From the IMG/VR virus record IMGVR_UViG_3300046753_000145, positions 1-31,145 of that record: a stretch of 31,145 nt of DNA. One strand, written 5' to 3'. A model generated the notes under the pieces. It was given only the letters and a program-made list of their open reading frames with translations, did not search any database and was not told the DNA's origin. Source of the DNA: a virus. A program made the position numbers and the translations under genes. This document shows positions 6,288-12,752 of the stretch, in pieces (position 1 is the first letter of the stretch; every line of letters starts with the position of its first letter).

Positions 6288-6786
6288 ATACGATGATTGG
6301 TTCAATATGGCACATTCATTTAAGATTAGTAAGGCAAATGCTGAAGAGCTTGTGCAAGAAATGTTTGTTAGAATCTTTGATTATGTTAAAGACCCTCAGA
6401 AAATTATGTACAATGAGACTGAGGTCAACACGTTTTATATTTATATAACATTAAGAAATTTATATTATGCGAACATTCACACAAGCGGTAAAAAGAATCC
6501 AATCGTATTTACAACGGATGAGATTACGGATGATAATTTTAAAGGGCTGTATGAGGATAGCATGGATATTATCGAAGAGAAAAAGGAGCTGGAAGAGTCT
6601 CTGGAGCGAATCGAAGAGATAGTAAATGATTGGTATTGGTACGACAGAGGCATATTCAACCTTTATTATCAAAAGGGAATGTCGATGCGAGAGATTGCCA
6701 AAGAAACAAAAATAAGTTTAAGTAGTATATTTAACACATTGAAAAATGCAAAAGAAGTCATCAGAACAAAAACATCAAGAGATTAA
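6247..6786 (+). CDS. Sigma-70-family-like transcription factor
   Basis: 179 aa. The N-terminal part (13-75) resembles sigma region 2: NAEELVQEMFVRIFDYVKDP (31-50) and the aromatic stretch FYIYITLRNLYYANI. An acidic linker follows (about 88-126). The C-terminal GMSMREIAKETKISLSSIF (144-162) is a region-4-type helix-turn-helix that would contact the -33/-35 element. The size and architecture are those of small ECF-like sigma factors. It probably redirects host RNA polymerase to phage promoters. Late units here are preceded by an unusual ACAC/TATTATTTA pair that it may read, which is inference. It overlaps both neighbours by 41 nt, so it is part of the replication operon and made before late genes. 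Confidence 0.75.
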   Translation: MLTKQELLEKLANKYDDWFNMAHSFKISKANAEELVQEMFVRIFDYVKDPQKIMYNETEVNTFYIYITLRNLYYANIHTSGKKNPIVFTTDEITDDNFKGLYEDSMDIIEEKKELEESLERIEEIVNDWYWYDRGIFNLYYQKGMSMREIAKETKISLSSIFNTLKNAKEVIRTKTSRD

Positions 6787-7135
6787 GTCTACTGGTCTTG
6801 GAGATAGCGTAGAAAAGGTATTTCGCAAAACTGGTATTGACAAACTAGCAAAGGCAGTTCTAGGGGAGGATTGCGGTTGTGAAAATAGACAAGAGTTACT
6901 GAATGATTTATTCCCTTATAAAAAATATAATGCACCCACAGATGAAGAATTGGACACTATTGATTGGCTGTTTACACAAGCCAGAAACACAATTAGCGGT
7001 AGTATGGTTAAAGAGATTTATTCTGTTTATAATCGTATCTTCAATGATAGATTGCAACCCACAAGCTGCACTAGCTGTTTCAAACCTGTAAAACAGAAAC
7101 TACAAAAAATACACAATGAGTTTAATAAGAAATAA
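6746..7135 (+). CDS. Conserved phage protein with CxC and CxxC pairs
   Basis: 129 aa, overlapping the sigma-like gene by 41 nt. A conserved-looking head (GLGDSVEKVFRKTGIDKL, 17-34) is followed by EDCGCENR (C43, C45) and a late CTSC pair (C108, C111), which together could bind one zinc ion. From memory, similar proteins with GLGD and DCGC blocks occur in flavobacterial phages beside replication or transcription genes, with no known function. Tight coupling to the sigma-like factor suggests a partner or regulator, but the sequence does not show which. Confidence 0.75.
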   Translation: MQKKSSEQKHQEIKSTGLGDSVEKVFRKTGIDKLAKAVLGEDCGCENRQELLNDLFPYKKYNAPTDEELDTIDWLFTQARNTISGSMVKEIYSVYNRIFNDRLQPTSCTSCFKPVKQKLQKIHNEFNKK

Positions 7136-7581
7136 TGAACACCTTTAGAAGAGACCTAAAAAGAGGGGAACAGGTTGAGTTAGCTTTATTGAGCTTGATA
7201 AGAAAAAAATATCCTGAAGCGTATAAAGTTCAAGGTTATTTTAAGGACTACGATATTTATGTTCCTGAATTAAAAAAGAGTATTGAGGTTAAGTCTGATG
7301 AGAAATCAAAATATACTGGTAACATCGTTGTAGAAGTTTCGTTTAACGGTAAATCTTCGGCATTATCTACTTCTAAAGCTGATTATTGGGTTTGGTGGGA
7401 TGGAGAGTATTTTTCTTGGTTTACGATAGATTTGATAAAGAGGTGTCTTAAAGAGACTAAAACACCCATCAGAACTTTTGTCGGTAAAGGAGACTCGAAG
7501 TCTAAAAACGCATACCTTGTAAAGAAACACTTACTATATAAGTACGCTATAAAACAAACTAAAACAGATTTATTATTTTAA
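7135..7581 (+). CDS. PD-(D/E)XK-type nuclease, second copy type
   Basis: 148 aa, ATG sharing one base with the preceding TAA. E15 lies in an N-terminal helix (RGEQVELALLSLI), D40 in FKDYDIYVPE, and E51-x-K53 in KSIEVKSDEKSKYTG, giving the E...D...ExK core of the fold. After it come VVEVSFNGKSSALSTSKADYW and WVWWDGEYFSWF, typical of proteins that pack an aromatic strand beside the active site. It differs clearly from the nucleases at 2600, 5970 and 8214, so it is not a recent duplicate. A role in DNA repair, recombination or host DNA degradation is possible; the target is unknown. Confidence 0.75.
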   Translation: MNTFRRDLKRGEQVELALLSLIRKKYPEAYKVQGYFKDYDIYVPELKKSIEVKSDEKSKYTGNIVVEVSFNGKSSALSTSKADYWVWWDGEYFSWFTIDLIKRCLKETKTPIRTFVGKGDSKSKNAYLVKKHLLYKYAIKQTKTDLLF

Positions 7582-7582
7582 T

Positions 7583-7738
7583 ATGCCACTAATTAAGCCA
7601 AAGAAATACGAAAAGCAAAAGGACTTTGTTGTCCGTTGTCTAGGAAATGCTAAGATGGCATCAGAATATAAAGATGCCGACCAGAGAATGGCGGTATGTT
7701 ATACTATCTGGAAAGACAACTTTAATCCAAAAAAATAG
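7583..7738 (+). CDS. Small conserved phage protein (C...CYxxW type)
   Basis: 51 aa, beginning MPLIKPKKYEKQKDFVVRCL and continuing MASEYKDADQRMAVCYTIWK. The frame KP-x-EKQ-DF-x2-RC ... D-x2-QR-x-AVCY-x2-W matches, from memory, a short protein common in marine phages, also seen joined to larger structural proteins. The two cysteines are 21 residues apart. It starts 1 nt after the nuclease stop and closes this operon before the promoter at 7749. Function unknown. Confidence 0.65.
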   Translation: MPLIKPKKYEKQKDFVVRCLGNAKMASEYKDADQRMAVCYTIWKDNFNPKK

Positions 7739-7748
7739 TTAACATTTT

Positions 7749-7778
7749 TTGTTAATTACTAAATAGTTTGTATGTTTG
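7749..7778 (+). promoter_or_regulatory. Bacteroidetes-type promoter
   Basis: TTG (7749-7751), a 19-nt spacer and a perfect TATGTTTG (7771-7778). The upstream TTAACATTTTTTG echoes the TTAACATTGG element of the promoters at 12.75 and 14.69 kb. It would give a leader of about 12 nt for the gene at 7796. Confidence 0.8.
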
Positions 7779-7795
7779 CTGTAAATAAATAGCAA

Positions 7796-7990
7796 ATGAG
7801 ACAATTATTTAGAATTTTATTATCCCCCCTTATCGTACTGAAAGTGCTGCTTGCAATAAAGCTAGTATTCATATTCTGGATGCTAGAATCTACACTGCAA
7901 ATTATACACTATGCTATTGACACACCCCTACGATGGTTACTTGGAAAAGTAGAAAAGTTAATTAAATCACTAATAAAACATATAAAGTAA
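7796..7990 (+). CDS. Small membrane protein
   Basis: 64 aa. The N terminus is a long hydrophobic stretch (about 4-30; LFRILLSPLIVLKVLLAI and KLVFIFWML), then an amphipathic, lysine-rich end (LLGKVEKLIKSLIKHIK). It has one or two membrane helices and no recognisable domain. First gene after the promoter at 7749 and overlapping the next gene by 1 nt. An early expressed membrane peptide could affect host physiology or superinfection, but this is only suggested by position. Confidence 0.65.
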   Translation: MRQLFRILLSPLIVLKVLLAIKLVFIFWMLESTLQIIHYAIDTPLRWLLGKVEKLIKSLIKHIK

Positions 7991-8214
7991 TGGGAAAATC
8001 AAGTGAAGAGTACGTTAAATGGAAAGAAGAGTTTGAGGCTCAAAGAGACAAAGAACAAATAGAACTTGCGGAGCGTTTAGAAGCGTTGTACGAGAAGAAA
8101 AAGGCAGAGTATGAACACTACCATAGTGAAGAGGCTAAGAAGCGCAGGGCGCAGGTTGAGGCTACTCTATGGAAAGTATTTGATGATTTTCACCCTTTAA
8201 AGATGATGAAATAA
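7990..8214 (+). CDS. Charged coiled-coil protein, unknown
   Basis: 74 aa, almost entirely charged helix (EEYVKWKEEFEAQRDKEQIE, then ERLEALYEKKKAEYEHYHSE) with heptad-like spacing and an aromatic end (VFDDFHPLKMMK). No membrane segment and no known domain. Start and stop each share one base with the neighbours, so it is translated with the exonuclease downstream and may be an accessory subunit. That link is inferred from coupling only. Confidence 0.65.
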   Translation: MGKSSEEYVKWKEEFEAQRDKEQIELAERLEALYEKKKAEYEHYHSEEAKKRRAQVEATLWKVFDDFHPLKMMK

Positions 8215-9002
8215 TGAGCAGTCAAATAGTAACATTGGATGGAAAGTTCTGGAACAAAGAGGACATCCTTAAACAGATGGATAACGATGAGTTCTATTAT
8301 GAATACTTAGGGAAGAATGCCTTGAGCAGTAGTAGCGTAAAGGTGCTTAACAAGTCTCCTAAGTCGTATGCTAAGTCATTAAGGTTTGGCAGTAAGCGAA
8401 CAAGTGCTATGACGGCAGGGTGGTTGTTACATTTAGCTGTGTTTGAGCCTGATAATTTTGGACACCTTAATTGGGTGGATGCTTCAACAAAGAACACAAA
8501 GATATATAAGGAAGCGTTTGCTAAAAATCCGATGACATTCTTGCAAAAGGAATATGAGGACACAATGCGACTTGCTGATGCTATATATACTAACAGTGAA
8601 GCGTCTCAGCTTATTGAGGGATTGGAATACGAGAAACCTGCTATTGGAAACATTATGTATCTACCCTTTAGAGGTAAGGCAGATGCTATCAATGAGGGGG
8701 AAATGATTGTTGACCTAAAGACAACTACTGGTCTTGCTGAGGGTAGCTTCCCTTATAACTGCAAGAAGTATGGTTATGCGAGTCAAGTTTACATTTATTG
8801 CAATTTGTTTGGTATATCTTATAAAGATTTTGTATTTTTATGTATCGATAAAGAAAGCAAAGACATTGGTATTTACAATGTATCAGAAGAGTTTTACCTT
8901 GAGGGAGAACGATTAGTTGATAGTGCTGTACACACTTATAACAAGTGGTTTGCCGATGGTAATGAAGATTTAAACCAACATACAATAAAAGGGATACTTT
9001 GA
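8214..9002 (+). CDS. RecE/PDDEXK-type exonuclease
   Basis: 262 aa, the size of the PDDEXK-like domain family formerly called DUF3799 (RecE C-terminal, lambda-exonuclease-like, Cas4-related). Visible motifs: MTAGWLLHLAVFEP (66-79, H73), then GKADAINEGEMIVDLKTT (154-171) with D157, D167 and K169, and KKYGYASQVYIYCNLFG (184-200) with the conserved glutamine Q191. These are the metal ligands and the QxxxY motif of the group. The enzyme should resect duplex ends to give single strands that ERF (2991) anneals, making a RecE/RecT-like pair although the two genes are about 5 kb apart. Confidence 0.88.
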   Translation: MSSQIVTLDGKFWNKEDILKQMDNDEFYYEYLGKNALSSSSVKVLNKSPKSYAKSLRFGSKRTSAMTAGWLLHLAVFEPDNFGHLNWVDASTKNTKIYKEAFAKNPMTFLQKEYEDTMRLADAIYTNSEASQLIEGLEYEKPAIGNIMYLPFRGKADAINEGEMIVDLKTTTGLAEGSFPYNCKKYGYASQVYIYCNLFGISYKDFVFLCIDKESKDIGIYNVSEEFYLEGERLVDSAVHTYNKWFADGNEDLNQHTIKGIL

Positions 9003-9133
9003 GAAAAAAGAAACTAACACAGCAACAGAGGATTGAATCGCTTGAAAAGGCACTTACTAATATATATGTAATGGTTCAAGCAATAATCCAGAAGTTGCCT
9101 AAAGAAGAAAAAGATGAGTTATCATCAGACTAA
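8999..9133 (+). CDS. Small coiled-coil protein with TTG start
   Basis: 44 aa. The start TTG overlaps the exonuclease stop as TTGA, a usual coupling arrangement. The sequence reads RKKKLTQQQRIESLEKALTN, then IYVMVQAIIQKLPKEEKDEL: a basic start, one amphipathic helix and an acidic end. The only in-frame ATG is at codon 25, so TTG is the best start. Similar short coiled coils with LTQQ-x-RI-x-LE are known in phage replication regions, without function. Confidence 0.5.
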   Translation: MRKKKLTQQQRIESLEKALTNIYVMVQAIIQKLPKEEKDELSSD

Positions 9134-9299
9134 AGAAGAGTGCCGAGAAGATGTACTACTCTCATTAAGAGAGGGTATGTTACTTATGGCTGAGGTAAAG
9201 TTCTTAATAGAGTATTTTAAGGATACCGAGCAATATGAGTGCATACAGGGTGCTATGGAGGCATATAACGAATATAAACAAGAATTAGATGGAATTTGA
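9114..9299 (+). CDS. Small helical protein, unknown
   Basis: 61 aa, overlapping the preceding gene by 20 nt and the next by 11 nt. It is acidic and helical (EECREDVLLSLREGMLLMAE and QGAMEAYNEYKQELDGI). No domain recognised. Belongs to the same transcript as the exonuclease and the DnaA-like gene. Confidence 0.65.
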   Translation: MSYHQTKEECREDVLLSLREGMLLMAEVKFLIEYFKDTEQYECIQGAMEAYNEYKQELDGI

Positions 9300-9783
9300 T
9301 ATAGAATACGTAAAAGAAGCAATAAGAATAGTAACTGGATGCGATGTGTCTGAGAACACTAGGAAGAGGGAGTTTGTAGATGCTAGGTTAATCTACTTTA
9401 ACATACTTAGAGACAACACAGAACTTAGTGCCTCTAAGATTGGAAAGACGTTAAATAAAGACCATTCAACGGTGCTACATAACTGGTCTAGGTTTCAAGA
9501 CATGATACAGACAAGTGCAGAGTTCCGTAAGAAATACGAAACGATTTTAGACTTCTTGTCTGAAGAGAAACAGGATGAGTACGATACAGAGGAACTTCTT
9601 AAATCCAATAGTGATTTGAGGGTTGAGAATCTAAAGCTAAGGGATTGCATCTCTAAACTAGAAACGCAGTTAAAGAACGCTAAAGAGGAATTTCGTACTT
9701 ATAAATCAAAAATGATACAGCCTAAGAATCAGCAAGCAACAGTTTATCATTGCACTGAGGGCATATCTAACTTAATATACTAA
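9289..9783 (+). CDS. DnaA domain-IV-like DNA-binding protein with coiled coil
   Basis: 164 aa. Residues 24-70 (TRKREFVDARLIYFNILRDN ... SASKIGKTLNKDHSTVLHN) match the C-terminal DNA-binding domain of the replication initiator DnaA; DHSTVLHN (59-66) corresponds to its DnaA-box signature (RDHTTVxHA in hosts). The AAA+ ATPase and the N-terminal domains are absent. After it comes a coiled coil (about 98-142) and a short tail. It may bind DnaA boxes in the phage or host origin, to recruit or block host replication, or act as a regulator. The domain call is firm; the role is open. It is the last gene of the replication segment apart from a 50-aa ORF. Confidence 0.82.
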   Translation: MEFDIEYVKEAIRIVTGCDVSENTRKREFVDARLIYFNILRDNTELSASKIGKTLNKDHSTVLHNWSRFQDMIQTSAEFRKKYETILDFLSEEKQDEYDTEELLKSNSDLRVENLKLRDCISKLETQLKNAKEEFRTYKSKMIQPKNQQATVYHCTEGISNLIY

Positions 9784-9787
9784 CACA

Positions 9788-9851
9788 ATAACCCGAAAGC
9801 GAGAACTAATTTTAATGGGATTGATTATTGCAAACTCGTTAGTAGGGTTAT
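9788..9851 (+). other. Inverted-repeat RNA element in the gap before a small gene
   Basis: ATAACCC (9788-9794) pairs with GGGTTAT (9845-9851), and further in CGAG (9800-9803) pairs with CTCG (9835-9838), leaving a loop of about 31 nt. It fills the 81-nt gap between two genes and ends 13 nt before the next ATG. There is no T tract, so a terminator is unlikely. A translational control or processing element is possible. Confidence 0.45.
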
Positions 9852-9864
9852 AAAATAAAACAAA

Positions 9865-10017
9865 ATGAGAATACTATCAGAAGAAACATACATCAAAGCA
9901 TACGAATACTTTAAAGACCAACTACATTGGGCAAAGAAAAAAGAGGACAATGATGACACCATATCATACTACAAAGAGCAGATTTATAATTTAATGGAGA
10001 GGTATTACTCTCAGTAA
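9865..10017 (+). CDS. Small charged protein, unknown
   Basis: 50 aa, beginning MRILSEETYIKAYEYFKDQL. Mostly charged helix with many tyrosines, ending YNLMERYYSQ. The ATG follows an A-rich leader (AAAATAAAACAAAATG), the usual initiation context in this genome. No domain recognised. It sits between the hairpin element at 9788-9851 and the terminase promoter candidate. Confidence 0.55.
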   Translation: MRILSEETYIKAYEYFKDQLHWAKKKEDNDDTISYYKEQIYNLMERYYSQ

Positions 10018-10030
10018 ATCAGTAAGTTAA

Positions 10031-10057
10031 ACACTTTGGCTTGATGTTTATTATTTA
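10031..10057 (+). promoter_or_regulatory. Candidate late promoter before terminase
   Basis: ACAC at 10031-10034, 14 nt, then TATTATTTA at 10049-10057, ending 3 nt before the terminase ATG. The same pair with a 13-nt gap occurs before the tail operon (16966-16991), and a looser version before the scaffold (25952-25978). It does not fit TAnnTTTG. Assignment as a promoter is inference. Confidence 0.35.
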
Positions 10058-10060
10058 AAC

Positions 10061-10510
10061 ATGCCAAGACCAAAGAAAAGAAGTTTAATCCCTGACGAGA
10101 AGAAAATCGAACTGGGCATTCCTATAAAACCTAAAACAGAACCAAAACCAAGAGAACCGCACAAAAAGTATTCCGATGGTAGGAGGAACAATGGAGCGGT
10201 CAAGGGAGTGTCCAGAGGGCAGGGAAGAAAGCCAAAAGCAAAAGAAGCAGACATAAAGAACTTCGCACTAGGTTCAATGAAGAGAGCCTTTGGAAGTGAG
10301 AAGAAAGCGTGGGAGGCACTTGCTGAGATGAGCAAGGAATCCTTTGCACACCTGAGATTACTTTGGGAGTACAAGTACGGTAAACCAAAAGAGCAAAAGG
10401 ATATTAACGTAAAGCAGGAGATTAACATTCCTGTAATATCTTTCCTACAGCCAGAGGAAACCATTGACATTGAATCTACAGAGGTAAAGGATGAAGAAGA
10501 TAAATCTTAA
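10061..10510 (+). CDS. terS: Terminase small subunit-like protein
   Basis: 149 aa, directly upstream of the large terminase and overlapping it by 20 nt. The first 70 residues are very basic and disordered-looking (MPRPKKRSLIPDEKK, VSRGQGRKPKAKEADIKN). A helical middle follows (KKAWEALAEMSKESFAHLRL, WEYKYGKPKE) as in many small terminase C-terminal halves, and then an acidic tail. Small terminases bind the packaging site and feed DNA to the large subunit. The order and the YGKPKE block are the main grounds; no classical N-terminal HTH is obvious. Confidence 0.7.
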   Translation: MPRPKKRSLIPDEKKIELGIPIKPKTEPKPREPHKKYSDGRRNNGAVKGVSRGQGRKPKAKEADIKNFALGSMKRAFGSEKKAWEALAEMSKESFAHLRLLWEYKYGKPKEQKDINVKQEINIPVISFLQPEETIDIESTEVKDEEDKS

Positions 10511-11708
10511 TCCTAAGTACAACCCTCTGTTTAGAGATGCTAGTAGATACTTTGTAATTACTGGTGGCAGGGGTTCTGGTAAATCATTCGGTGTAAACAC
10601 GTTCTTAGTGCTTCTAACATACGAAAAAGGACATCGCATACTCTTTACCCGATACACGATGACTTCGGCTTCTATGTCGATTATTCCTGAGTTTATCGAG
10701 AAGCTGGAGCTTATGGGAATTGCCGAGAACTTTACCATTACCAAGAATGAGATTATAAACAATCTAACAGGCAGTAGTATTCTATTTAGTGGTATCAAGA
10801 CGGCAAGTGGAGACCAAACAGCAAAACTAAAGTCCATTCAAGGTGTAACAACATTTGTACTGGATGAGGCAGAAGAATTAAGAGATGAAGAGTCCTTTGA
10901 AAAGATTGACTACTCTGTTCGTGCTACAGGTAAACAGAATCGCTGTATATTGATTCTAAACCCCACAACTAAGCAGCATTGGATATACGAGAGGTTTTTT
11001 GAGAATAGAGGCATTACAGACGGTTATAATGGCGTTAAAGAGAATGTATCGTACATTCACACTACATACTTAGATAATGTCAAACATTTGTCTCCGTCTT
11101 TTGTGGAGCAAGTGGAGGTCATGAAGCAGAGGCGACCAGAGAAATACAAGCATCAGATATTAGGAGGGTGGCTTGAGAAAGCAGAGGGAGTTGTCTTTAC
11201 CCACTGGGAGATTGGAGACTTCAATAATGAATACGATACTATATTTGGACTTGACTTTGGATTCTCTGTTGACCCATCGGCACTTGTAGAAGTTGCTACA
11301 GATAAGATACGAAAAACTATCTGGATAAAAGAACACTTCTATAAAGCTGGACTGTCTACCTCTAATATATTTGAGATGTGCCGTAGATATGCTGGTAATA
11401 ATTTAATAGTATGCGACAATAGTGAGCCACGTCTTATATCTGAGTTAAAGAGTAAAGGACTGAGAAACATTACACCTACTATAAAAAAGAAAGGTAGCAT
11501 ACTCTCAGGCATCGCACTTATGCAGGACTACAATATAGTTGTCGATAAGGACTCTGTAAATTTAATACGTGAGTTTAACAATTACGCTTGGAAGCTAAAG
11601 GGCAGTATCCCCAATGATAATTGGAATCATGCCATTGACGGATGTCGCTACGCAATTCAATACGCCCTTGAGCGAACTGTTCCAAAGGGTATGTATGTAC
11701 TGCGATAG
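10491..11708 (+). CDS. terL: Terminase large subunit
   Basis: 405 aa, the normal length for the PBSX/SPP1-like Terminase_3/6 group. ATPase domain: Walker A GGRGSGKS (25-32), Walker B TFVLDEAEE (121-129), coupling motif LNPTT (156-160). Nuclease domain (RNase H-like): GLDFGFSVDPSA (253-264, D255), VCDNSEP (307-313, D309) and NHAIDGCRYA (379-388, D383) supply the metal-binding acids. It powers DNA into the prohead and cuts the concatemer. Overlap with the small subunit by 20 nt. Unusually, portal and capsid genes do not follow; about 17 kb separates it from the portal gene. Confidence 0.95.
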   Translation: MKKINLNPKYNPLFRDASRYFVITGGRGSGKSFGVNTFLVLLTYEKGHRILFTRYTMTSASMSIIPEFIEKLELMGIAENFTITKNEIINNLTGSSILFSGIKTASGDQTAKLKSIQGVTTFVLDEAEELRDEESFEKIDYSVRATGKQNRCILILNPTTKQHWIYERFFENRGITDGYNGVKENVSYIHTTYLDNVKHLSPSFVEQVEVMKQRRPEKYKHQILGGWLEKAEGVVFTHWEIGDFNNEYDTIFGLDFGFSVDPSALVEVATDKIRKTIWIKEHFYKAGLSTSNIFEMCRRYAGNNLIVCDNSEPRLISELKSKGLRNITPTIKKKGSILSGIALMQDYNIVVDKDSVNLIREFNNYAWKLKGSIPNDNWNHAIDGCRYAIQYALERTVPKGMYVLR

Positions 11709-11711
11709 ATA

Positions 11712-11724
11712 AATTAAATACCCC
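11712..11724 (+). repeat. Single AATTNAATA + C-run motif after terL
   Basis: AATTAAATACCCC, 4 nt after the terL stop, is a one-base variant of the dispersed motif. The rest of the 144-nt gap up to the end of the minus-strand genes (11725-11852) is AT-rich. I see no clear terminator there for either of the two converging transcripts. Confidence 0.5.
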
Positions 11725-11852
11725 ATACCAAAAGGATATTGTTATTATACCTATGACTATCCACGCTATTTGTTTCATCTTTTTGATTTATTTATCAACT
11801 CTATTAGTTGTTTTAAATACCCATATGTACTATTTTTATCAGTTTCCGCTAG

Positions 11853-12050
11853 CTACAATAAGCTATCTATTACAATGTCAAGTATATTTTTACTTGCTTT
11901 GTAATCATTCCAAGCTTTCAACACTTCGGGTTTTTCCTTTTCAAGAATAGGAGCAAGCTTTTCAAAAGTACCTAACCTCTCTAAATCTTCTTTTTCTTGC
12001 CAAAAGTATTGTAAGTCGTTTAAGTCTTGCTCTGTTAATTTATTTTCCAT
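11853..12050 (-). CDS. Small helical protein, unknown (minus-strand operon)
   Basis: 65 aa, beginning MENKLTEQDLNDLQYFWQEK. Charged and helical throughout with no membrane segment. Its ATG directly abuts the stop of the preceding minus-strand gene (no gap), so it is the third gene of that operon. A plus-strand ORF over the same place is hydrophobic and poorly coding and is treated as a shadow. Confidence 0.65.
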   Translation of the reverse strand: MENKLTEQDLNDLQYFWQEKEDLERLGTFEKLAPILEKEKPEVLKAWNDYKASKNILDIVIDSLL

Positions 12051-12311
12051 TCATCTCTTTGCTTTGTTTATTATCGAAATCAAATCTAGTAGATTATCGA
12101 TATTGGTAAACCTTATCTCGTGGTCTGCATCAAATATCTCCACATACCACATACCATCTTCTTTTTCAGCTTCATCACTATCACAGCTCAATAATCTGAA
12201 ACTATTTGTAAGGTCATAAGTGTAGTAGTACCAATCTTTTGGGTTACCGCTTTCTTTTGCTGTTACATCTAATCTTTCAAATCCTGCTTGTTCTAAATCT
12301 TTCTCAGTCAT
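12051..12311 (-). CDS. Conserved small acidic protein (minus-strand operon)
   Basis: 86 aa, beginning MTEKDLEQAGFERLDVTAKE. Alternating strands and aromatic residues (DWYYYTYDLTNSFRLLS, GMWYVEIFDADHEIRFTN) suggest one compact alpha/beta fold. A family of this shape is common in Bacteroidetes phages and prophages, as I recall, without known function. It overlaps the upstream gene by 8 nt and abuts the downstream one. Confidence 0.7.
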   Translation of the reverse strand: MTEKDLEQAGFERLDVTAKESGNPKDWYYYTYDLTNSFRLLSCDSDEAEKEDGMWYVEIFDADHEIRFTNIDNLLDLISIINKAKR

Positions 12312-12699
12312 TTTCTATTTCCTTTTGTAAGTTCGCTAACGCCCTCCAAGCCACCTTAGCGGAGTGCCTGATGCCATCGGTATCAATAGTACCAGCTTGA
12401 AGTAAGTGCCGAGAGAGAGCATCTAATTCGTCTCCTGACTTGCTTCTATCCCAATGAAGTGGTTTATCTGGATTGTGTTGCTGATTTCCTACGTATGAAA
12501 CTTTAGAAAGTTCACGTATAGCATCTGGAAAGTAATTCAATACCCCACTAAAGACAGGCATTTGTTTCCTTGTGAATTTAATAGGGGTGTCCTCTTCTGT
12601 AAATTCAATACCCCCCTGTGAATTTAATACTGCCTTGTCCTCTAGTATCAATCCGTTATTTATATCCCATTTATACATATATTCGTTTTTTGTGTTCAT
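12304..12699 (-). CDS. dATP/dGTP diphosphohydrolase-like protein (DUF5664 / dGTP_diPhyd_N)
   Basis: 131 aa. Residues 49-126 match the phage DUF5664 family, named after a dATP/dGTP diphosphohydrolase: VFSGVLNYFPDAIREL, then a histidine/aspartate frame H75, H82, WDR (83-85), GDELDALSRHLL (D90, H98), DGIRHSAKVAWRALANL (H112). The acids and histidines suit an all-helical metal-dependent nucleotide hydrolase, so it may tune the dNTP pool. The family call is good; activity is inferred. The first 48 residues look poorly conserved and contain in-frame copies of the dispersed AATTNAATA motif. It is the first gene of the minus-strand operon, with a -7 box 4 nt before its ATG. Confidence 0.72.
   Translation of the reverse strand: MNTKNEYMYKWDINNGLILEDKAVLNSQGGIEFTEEDTPIKFTRKQMPVFSGVLNYFPDAIRELSKVSYVGNQQHNPDKPLHWDRSKSGDELDALSRHLLQAGTIDTDGIRHSAKVAWRALANLQKEIEND
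12534..12630. repeat. Four AATTNAATA + C/G-run motifs inside a coding region
   Basis: On the plus strand: AATTCAATACCCC (12534), AATTTAATAGGGG (12575), AATTCAATACCCCCC (12602) and AATTTAATAC (12621). They lie in the 5' part of the minus-strand hydrolase-like gene and are read there as GVLNY, TPIKFT, GGIEFT and AVLNS. The frame stays open through all of them. The same elements are otherwise mostly intergenic. Confidence 0.7.
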
Positions 12700-12703
12700 A
12701 CTA

Positions 12704-12711
12704 CAAATATA
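12704..12711 (-). promoter_or_regulatory. -7 box of the minus-strand operon, 4 nt before the ATG
   Basis: Read on the minus strand this is a perfect TATATTTG, four bases ahead of the ATG at 12699. No TTG occurs at the right distance upstream, so the -33 part is missing or degenerate. Transcript start would fall at or next to the ATG (leaderless). It is divergent to the plus-strand promoter at 12748-12775. Confidence 0.55.
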
Positions 12712-12729
12712 GTAAATATTTTACAATTC

Positions 12730-12752
12730 CTTAACATTGGCTTAACATTGGG
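12730..12752 (+). repeat. Tandem 11-bp element upstream of a promoter (copy 1)
   Basis: Two head-to-tail copies of CTTAACATTGG plus a G, identical over 23 bases to 14665-14687. A decayed third copy (GTAACATTAGG) follows. The second copy contains the -33 TTG of the promoter. The 11-bp period places each copy on the same DNA face, as expected for an activator or repressor site. Confidence 0.75.

Noticed and set aside
10051-10470. 139-codon minus-strand ORF opposite the small terminase
   Set aside because: Exact shadow of a lysine-rich gene (Phe/Leu/Ser-rich antisense), with no promoter or neighbours on that strand.
11753-11950. Plus-strand ORF downstream of terL
   Set aside because: Lies over the minus-strand operon and is a hydrophobic shadow; the minus-strand reading is far more protein-like and coupled to its neighbours.
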